From Physcomitrium patens (lineage: Eukaryota; Streptophyta; Bryopsida; Funariales; Funariaceae), in NCBI RefSeq assembly GCF_000002425.4, contig NC_037253.1, positions 19,601,602 to 19,665,601 of the forward strand: a stretch of 64,000 nt of DNA, given 5' to 3'. Below are positions 62,303 through 64,000 of this stretch, piece by piece. The translations under genes and the position numbers were made by a program. Below the pieces are notes generated by a model, which saw nothing but the letters and a program-made list of their open reading frames with translations, was not told where the DNA came from and searched no databases. The number at the start of each line of letters is the position of its first letter. Positions within the stretch are counted from its first letter, which is position 1.

Positions 62303-63267
62303 GAGTTTTTAAACATTATGGTGAAAATGATCATTCATATTATATAATAAAAAAAATTCAAAAAATTCAAAAAAAAAACTAGCATATGATCATCTAATAA
62401 CCATAAGAATTTAACTTGATAAAAAAATAATGAGTGGTATTAGACTTCTCATTTACACAATCATTAAACCAGATCAAGTAGCTATTTGCAGGCACACAAA
62501 AAGGCATCCAAACCCTTATGGACATAAAATCTCAAAACAAAGTAAATAGATAGAGCTATAATTGGAAAAATCTTTGGCCAATTCTTTAAATTTGATCAAA
62601 TTTCATAAATCAAACCATTGTCAATTATTACTTGTTATAAATTTGTTAAAATCAAAATTAAGAATAAATGATGTGTCCAACTGAAGTAAAAGCACAGAGG
62701 TCTTTTTAACAAAGTAGGTGATTGGAGAATTCAAAATTTAAATACAAGTTTTTATAATTCTTCTTCATGGTACAATAAGAGCTGATTTTTTAAAATTTTA
62801 TGTGTGCTACATACATCCATATTATATAAATAACTAAAAATAAGTGGATGTAGGTATAAATAGAGTATGTTAATAATATATATTTTTTGCACTATTGTAA
62901 AATCTAATTAGATGAGATTTGGATCTAAGTGTGTCTTTAGATGTGCTATATGGCTATAAAATCTTCTTTTTTGAAATTTTTTATTTTGAAAACTTTATAG
63001 AAGTGTTTCACAAGTTATGTAATTATTATAAAAATTTAATATTCTTTAGAATGAATTTTTACAACTTTATTATTACTTTCTGTATATATAAAAAGAATAA
63101 GGTCATCTTCAAATATTATAATTACATCACTTATATTTTTATCTTCTTTTAAATGTTTTAGAATTTCTTATAATTAAAATTAGCTGTTATAATTTCTACT
63201 TTTTTTCTATAATATAAAGTAAAAAATTTTATATTATTAATATTTATATAAAAAAATGTACATATAG

Positions 63268-63298
<31 letters not shown>

Positions 63299-63570
63299 AC
63301 ATCACTATTTAACATGAAATGAAAAATCTAAGAAAAAGTTTGATCACAAAGTAAGAAAAGATAGTTATAATAGCTACTAGTAGAAAAAAGTTACAAAAGT
63401 TTGGAACAAACAAAAGTAGTGTAGTATTATAATTTTTTAAAAATGCAATGACTATCTCAAAGACCCATATTGCAGAAATAACTTTAAATTATAATGATTC
63501 CAATTAATAGTGTTATTTACATTATAAATTCTCAAAGAATATTGCTCATAAAATTTTTTATATATATATA
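59193..63570. other. AT-rich DNA with microsatellites, no gene
   Basis: No ORF shows a protein-like composition; the one at 62919-63152 is phenylalanine- and tyrosine-rich because of base composition. Simple repeats include CT units at about 60741-60763 and AT runs near 60370-60388, 60810-60840, 61421-61442, 62268-62299 and 63270-63294. Confidence 0.55.
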
Positions 63571-63826
63571 GGGAAATGATAAAGTGACTCAAAATTTTAC
63601 TAAATCAACCTTGATGCTCTATTCCTAGCAATTCTCCATTTCCCTTGTTTCCAACAATTGCCCATGTTTCCAAAGTTCCCAACCCCTTACCTCCATCTTT
63701 AGCAACAATTGAGGATAGAAAATGGCTAGAAATAGGGATGGAGGCTCAATGGAGGCTCCAAAGGTGCAATGATGCTTAAGATAGAGTAGGCCACTTTAGT
63801 AAAAAATTGGGTCACTTTATTATTCC
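63571..63826. mobile_element. MITE-like element, copy 1 of a local family
   Basis: The left end reads GGGAAATGATAAAGTGACTC then AAAATTTTACTAAATCAACC. The right end on the minus strand reads GGAATAATAAAGTGACCC then AATTTTTTACTAAAGTGG. The inverted ends are over 30 bases long and the interior is non-coding. Both flanks are TATATA-rich, so the target duplication cannot be measured. It is the clearest of the three copies. Confidence 0.7.
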
Positions 63827-64000
63827 TTTATATATAAATATATTACATATCTATTAATATGTTGATTTTTTTTGGAAAAAATTGACTATGTTTTAAGTCA
63901 TGAGAGAGTCTTTCAAAAAAGAATTATGTGCTAGTTGGTTGTGTTAAGATCTAAATTGGTAATTGAAAACATTACCAAGTAATATAGTGAGTTAAGAAAA

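Overview
The window reads as nuclear DNA of a land plant. Genes carry GT-AG introns and lie in short, GC-richer islands separated by very AT-rich DNA full of LTR retrotransposons. The small metallothionein and the plant-type Armadillo-repeat protein suggest a non-seed plant, perhaps a moss; that placement is inference. No bacterial gene organisation, rRNA, convincing tRNA or CRISPR array is visible.

Layout. 1-4.2 kb: AT-rich DNA with a solo LTR (2693-3217). 4.2-11.2 kb: gene island with a three-exon ARM-repeat gene on the minus strand (5089-7241) and a broken, unidentified minus-strand gene (about 9346-10242). 11.2-16.6 kb: mixed DNA with a MITE (12578-12788), a weak ORF and a probable two-exon gene end (14770-15140). 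16.6-19.2 kb: AT-rich and empty. 19.3-22.8 kb: a seven-exon plus-strand gene for a 223-residue protein of unknown function (20214-22610). 22.8-29.6 kb: decayed repeats.

29.67-41.84 kb holds chromovirus-type Ty3/gypsy element B (plus) with the full-length 6.35 kb element A (minus) inserted in its right LTR; a perfect 5-bp duplication TTGAG flanks A. 42.5-46.6 kb is a small island with a MITE and the two-exon metallothionein gene (45040-45946). 47.20-59.19 kb is a second nest: element C (minus, 378-bp LTRs, duplication TTAGA) carries element D (plus) in its protease/RT region and a roughly 1.2 kb non-coding repeat near its integrase gene. 59.2-64 kb is AT-rich DNA with microsatellites and another MITE (63571-63826).

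The retroelements A, B and D are close relatives; C differs in its LTRs. All have lost the ability to move: reading frames are full of stops, and the RT catalytic motif is altered in A (YLDN) and D (NLND). The most unusual signals are an antisense reading frame shared by the 3' regions of A, B and D, a three-member MITE family known here only by its termini, a 51-bp tandem repeat where element B should have its integrase core, and a conserved stretch between LTR and primer-binding site in the gypsy elements. The ordinary genes are few and do not form a pathway together.
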